From positions 167,439,787 through 167,503,786 of the forward strand of contig CM065805.1 of assembly GCA_033398695.1 (NCBI GenBank): a stretch of DNA of 64,000 nt, read 5' to 3'. The stretch comes from Orobanche coerulescens (taxonomy: Eukaryota > Streptophyta > Magnoliopsida > Lamiales > Orobanchaceae). Both the position numbers and the translations under genes were made by a program. Numbering within the stretch: position 1 is the first letter of the stretch; each line of letters begins with the position of its first letter. Below, in pieces: positions 60,870 to 64,000 of this stretch. The notes under the pieces are model-generated. The model did no database searches and had not been told where the DNA came from. It saw only the letters and a list, made by a program, of their open reading frames with translations.

Positions 60870-63015
60870 TGTAACACCCCCAATTTATTCGAGGTGTATT
60901 ACAGCGCCGTAGACCCCTCCATGGGACCCACCAGGCTACAATAGGAAAGCTTCACTCGACTAACCATCTTGGTTAACGAGGATACACAATTAAATAATAT
61001 GACATATAAAGATACGCCCGGAGCAACCGGCAAAATAAGCACCAACCAACAACGTGGCAATTTAAAGTAATACAATGCGGAGTTTGAAACGAAAAGCCTA
61101 AGTACTCGCGAGTACAATCTATAAGTTTAAAACTATGGAAACAACCATATCGAAATGGACAAAGGAAATGAATAGACCCAAATGCACATGTCAACGACCA
61201 CAGCAACATCCTCGTCTTGTCACTGGTGCTCGCTCGTCAGATAATCATAACACGAAATCCATAACAAGAATTTCCCGACAACGGGTCCCCAAAGGGTTAG
61301 CAATTACGCTAGTACAAGTATTCAAGGCAAACCAATCGCTACACATTTCATAGTACATGCACCAATATCAATTTCAAAAGTCAAAACCGAGACATGTCTT
61401 TTAGGAAAACATACGATCCACAATTAGCCTCGAGAACAGGCGCGACGCATACATTCTCGCTCGAGGCCTCATAGGGACCCTACCGAGTTGGCTACAATTA
61501 CGAAAAACAAAACCACGCACACGCTAAGCCGTGAGAACAGGCGGCGGCATACATTCTCACTCGAGGCCTTGCAAGGACCACTAACGAGTTGGCTAGCGGT
61601 GCGAAACTCGTGAAATCGGGCGGCGGCATAGATTTCCCTCCTTGACCGTCAGCCAACACAAGGTGAGTTACAAACAAGTAATATACATCACCATTTCATG
61701 TTAAGCTTAAAGGTTTCGAAATACTTGCCTTGAATAATAGGCAGCGCTACGAGCGGAAAGGAAACAGACGGACGTTAGGATCCGATAATCACGAACCTAA
61801 CGATACGAAGAACACAATCACAACCAATTCTAAGCGAATACGGAATTGGAAAACACTCAAAAACCCGCCTACGATTCATGTATATTCGTATAAAAACAAC
61901 AACGAGGCGGACCTCACCAAACCCTTACGATTACAAAGTTACTACGAAATATAGCATGAATCCGTAGAAACCAACAAAACTAACGAGATTAATCATGTAC
62001 ATCATGAATTAATCTAACATACGGAACGAATCGGACGAAACATGAAAACCCCTTCAATTTACCCAAAACAAGGTTTTTAGGAGTTTACCTTGAATAATGA
62101 TGAAGAACACGATTAGAGGTTGATAATATACACCAAAAACTCGAAGAAGATGATGGCTCGGAGTTACAAAGCTTCAAATCTCCGGAAATACCAAGAAGGT
62201 CGCCTAGGAGTCGGATGGGAAGGAGAGGGATGAAGAATGACCGAAATCGGTCAACTCCTGGGTTTATAACCCCAGGCCTCGTTACGTACGTTAGCCACCA
62301 CATGCTAACGTACGTAAGGTCGTATTACGTCGTAAGCCATAAGGGCCTTACGTACGTAACCAAAAAGCGTAATCGCTGGACCGAAATACACTAGGCGTTA
62401 CGTGCGTAGAAAGGGTGTTACGTACGTAACCAAAAAGGCGAAGTGCATGCGATTTACACTAGGGCGTTACGTGCGTAACCAAAGGGTGTTACGTACGTAA
62501 CATTCCTTCTTGTGGAGTACAAAGCCGGGAATGAAAGAGGGAGTACAGAAAAGAATCGAAAAACAACGGTGAACAATTCACGATGGTACGGACGCAAGGG
62601 GCACAAACGACGAACTTAAGTACCGAAGGAAAACATATTCCGACTACTCAAAGGTTCGAAAACAACATCAACGTAAATTTCCCAAACTTTTGGGAAATTT
62701 ACAAAACGATCCAAACATGTGAAATATACGAAACGTGGTGAAACACCAACAAAACTCACAACGCCCACAATAACATGAGATCGATCTTGGCAACCCCAAA
62801 ACGGCGGTTCGAGCAGCGATTATGATAACACACCAAATAGCGACGGAAACAACATGAAACACCGACTCGAGTAAAACGAGTCCGAAACAAGCTCGAACGA
62901 CAAAAGTTCAATTTTAAATATCCTCAAAATGTTAATACGGTTACAAACGAGTTGCTAGAAACGAAAATGCACCAAGATGAGAATAATAAGAGAAGGGAAA
63001 AATGCGGATATTACA
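60870..63015 (-). repeat. Element E, 5' LTR (2146 bp)
   Basis: Same limits as the 3' LTR, followed by GATTC. Relative to 48076-50247 it is slightly shorter through many 1-3 bp losses near CAG/CTG/CCG and ACGTACG sites. Its U3 array and TATA box (62263-62269) are at 62263-62505. Confidence 0.92.
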
Positions 63016-63448
63016 GATTCCCGTCGGATCAACGCATGGTGGACATATATTCACAACATATTTACACGATACAATCACATCATAATTGTCATAATATAAA
63101 CAATTCTAATTAGAGTACTTGCCTCGATTAGAAGTCAGAACAATACTTCCACGAAAACGAGACACTCGAAGGTCGCCCCTCTCGATCAATCACGTAGCAA
63201 AGTTCGAACCTTAAATAAGAGAAATAACATGGAATTCATCTTAGGTCGAACGAACATCTAACCATCCAAATTACGATTGAAAGTCCACAAAACGAAAGCG
63301 TCGACTTACATAGCGTCGTTACCTATCTCTGTAACGTCGTTAGACTTGTTAGCATCGTAAACTATGAAGTCTAGCGTCGTTAACCATATATTGAGTTCCT
63401 CTCGATCGATCGACTTGACTCGGTGATAGTGTAACGTACATTACGTGC
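63016..63448 (-). repeat. Element F LTR, minus arm of palindrome
   Basis: Continues the F LTR interrupted by E at 48075. It runs through a TATA-like TTAAATA (63211-63217, minus strand TATTTAA) into an array of AACGTCGTTAG/TAACGTACATTACG motifs, and stops at the palindrome centre near 63448. Confidence 0.75.
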
Positions 63449-64000
63449 GGATGTAGCGTGCGTTACACTGTCGGTCAAGTCGGCTCGAAGAAGCTGTCAA
63501 TATATGGTTAACGTCGCTAGACTTCATAGTTTACGACGCTAACAAGTAAGTCTAACGTGCGTTACGAGAGGATAACGTGCGTTATAAGTCGAGCGATTTT
63601 ATTTTGTGGACTTTCAATAAATTTGATGGTTAGATGTTCGTTCGACCTAAGATGAATTCCATGTTATTTCTCTTATTTAAGGTTCGAACTTTGCTACGTG
63701 ATTGATCGAGAGGCGACTTCGAGTGTCTCGTTCGTGGAAGTATTGTTCGACTTCTAATCGAGGCAAGTACTCATTAGAATTGTTTATATTATGACAATTA
63801 TGATGTGATTGTATCGTGTAAATATGTTGTGAATATATGTCCACCATGCGTTGATCCGGCGGAATCATCATGGGAATCTATAGGCGTATGCGCTGGATCG
63901 TTGGGCGGTAGTTCCACCATGTGTTGGTCGATGGGATCATCATGGGAATCTATAGTTGTGTCTTATTTGGATCGTTGGAATACCATCGGTATGTTGAAGC
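63449..64000 (+). repeat. Element F LTR, plus arm of palindrome
   Basis: Reverse complement of 63016-63448 and, beyond 63876, of 48075 back to about 47936. It has TATTTAA at 63674-63680 and the conserved TCGAGGCAAGTAC. It runs off the window end. The outer part holds the same ~80-bp repeats as 47955-48070. Confidence 0.8.

Larger units (their letters stand above)
48071..63020 (-). mobile_element. Element E: chromovirus with gag-pol, TSD GATTC
   Basis: LTRs at 48076-50247 and 60870-63015, both in minus orientation, flanked by the 5-bp duplication GATTC (48071-48075, 63016-63020). On the minus strand the order is LTR, primer site, gag, protease, RT, RNase H, integrase, chromodomain-like tail, polypurine tract, LTR. 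This is the Ty3/gypsy order. The tail and primer suit a Tekay/Del-type chromovirus. Element D interrupts the leader just after the primer site. Confidence 0.93.

Overview
The window looks like gene-poor, repeat-dense nuclear DNA of a flowering plant. I see no host gene with confidence and no rRNA, tRNA, prokaryotic operon or CRISPR array. Almost all of it is nested Ty3/gypsy LTR retrotransposons. Their LTRs begin TGTAATAYCC and end GGGGGTGTTACA. They prime from initiator-Met tRNA (TGGTATCRGAGC) and carry a polypurine tract after a GTTTCGGGGACGAAAC-type block. The one element with recognisable pol has a chromodomain-like tail, which points to chromoviruses of the Tekay/Del type. The species cannot be named from this sequence.

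Layout. (1) 1-8268: element A, two LTRs of about 4.5 kb (the left cut by the window edge) around only 389 bp. (2) 8269-11540: other sequence with a foldback MITE in a TA microsatellite, a broken Copia gag-like fragment and a cluster of GGTAACAC motifs. (3) 11545-13591: LTR end and interior of an older element (B0). (4) 13592-14576 and 41241-43309: one LTR of element B, split by a 26.7-kb composite insertion, element C (14577-41235, target duplication GTTTA). C is a tandem chain of four LTRs and three interiors. Each interior carries a gag and no pol. The fourth LTR is interrupted by a 4.1-kb CACTA transposon (36216-40312, target duplication CCA) holding a decayed gypsy integrase piece. (5) 43310-47457: B interior, broken by element F, with part of it inverted. 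(6) 48076-63015: element E, reverse strand, target duplication GATTC, with broken gag-pol. Element D (55090-60848, target duplication TACAG) sits inside E just downstream of its primer site. (7) 63016-64000: F LTR sequence turned back on itself as a large palindrome.

The best candidate for something undescribed is a shared LTR design. In families whose sequences otherwise differ, the U3 region directly upstream of the TATA box is an array of short self-complementary motifs. These are TTACGTACGTAA in A, C, E and F, TAGCGYACGCTA in B, and ACACGGCCGTGT in D. B and D are the same family in U3 start, U5 and interior but carry different arrays, so the array behaves as an exchangeable module. Both fold-back rearrangements are in LTRs; one is centred in such an array and an inversion junction lies on one.

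A caution on quality: copies of C and of the E LTR differ mostly at CAG, CTG, CCG and CG sites, as small indels and scrambled triplets rather than C-to-T changes. Some 'broken' reading frames may therefore be assembly errors at methylated cytosines.
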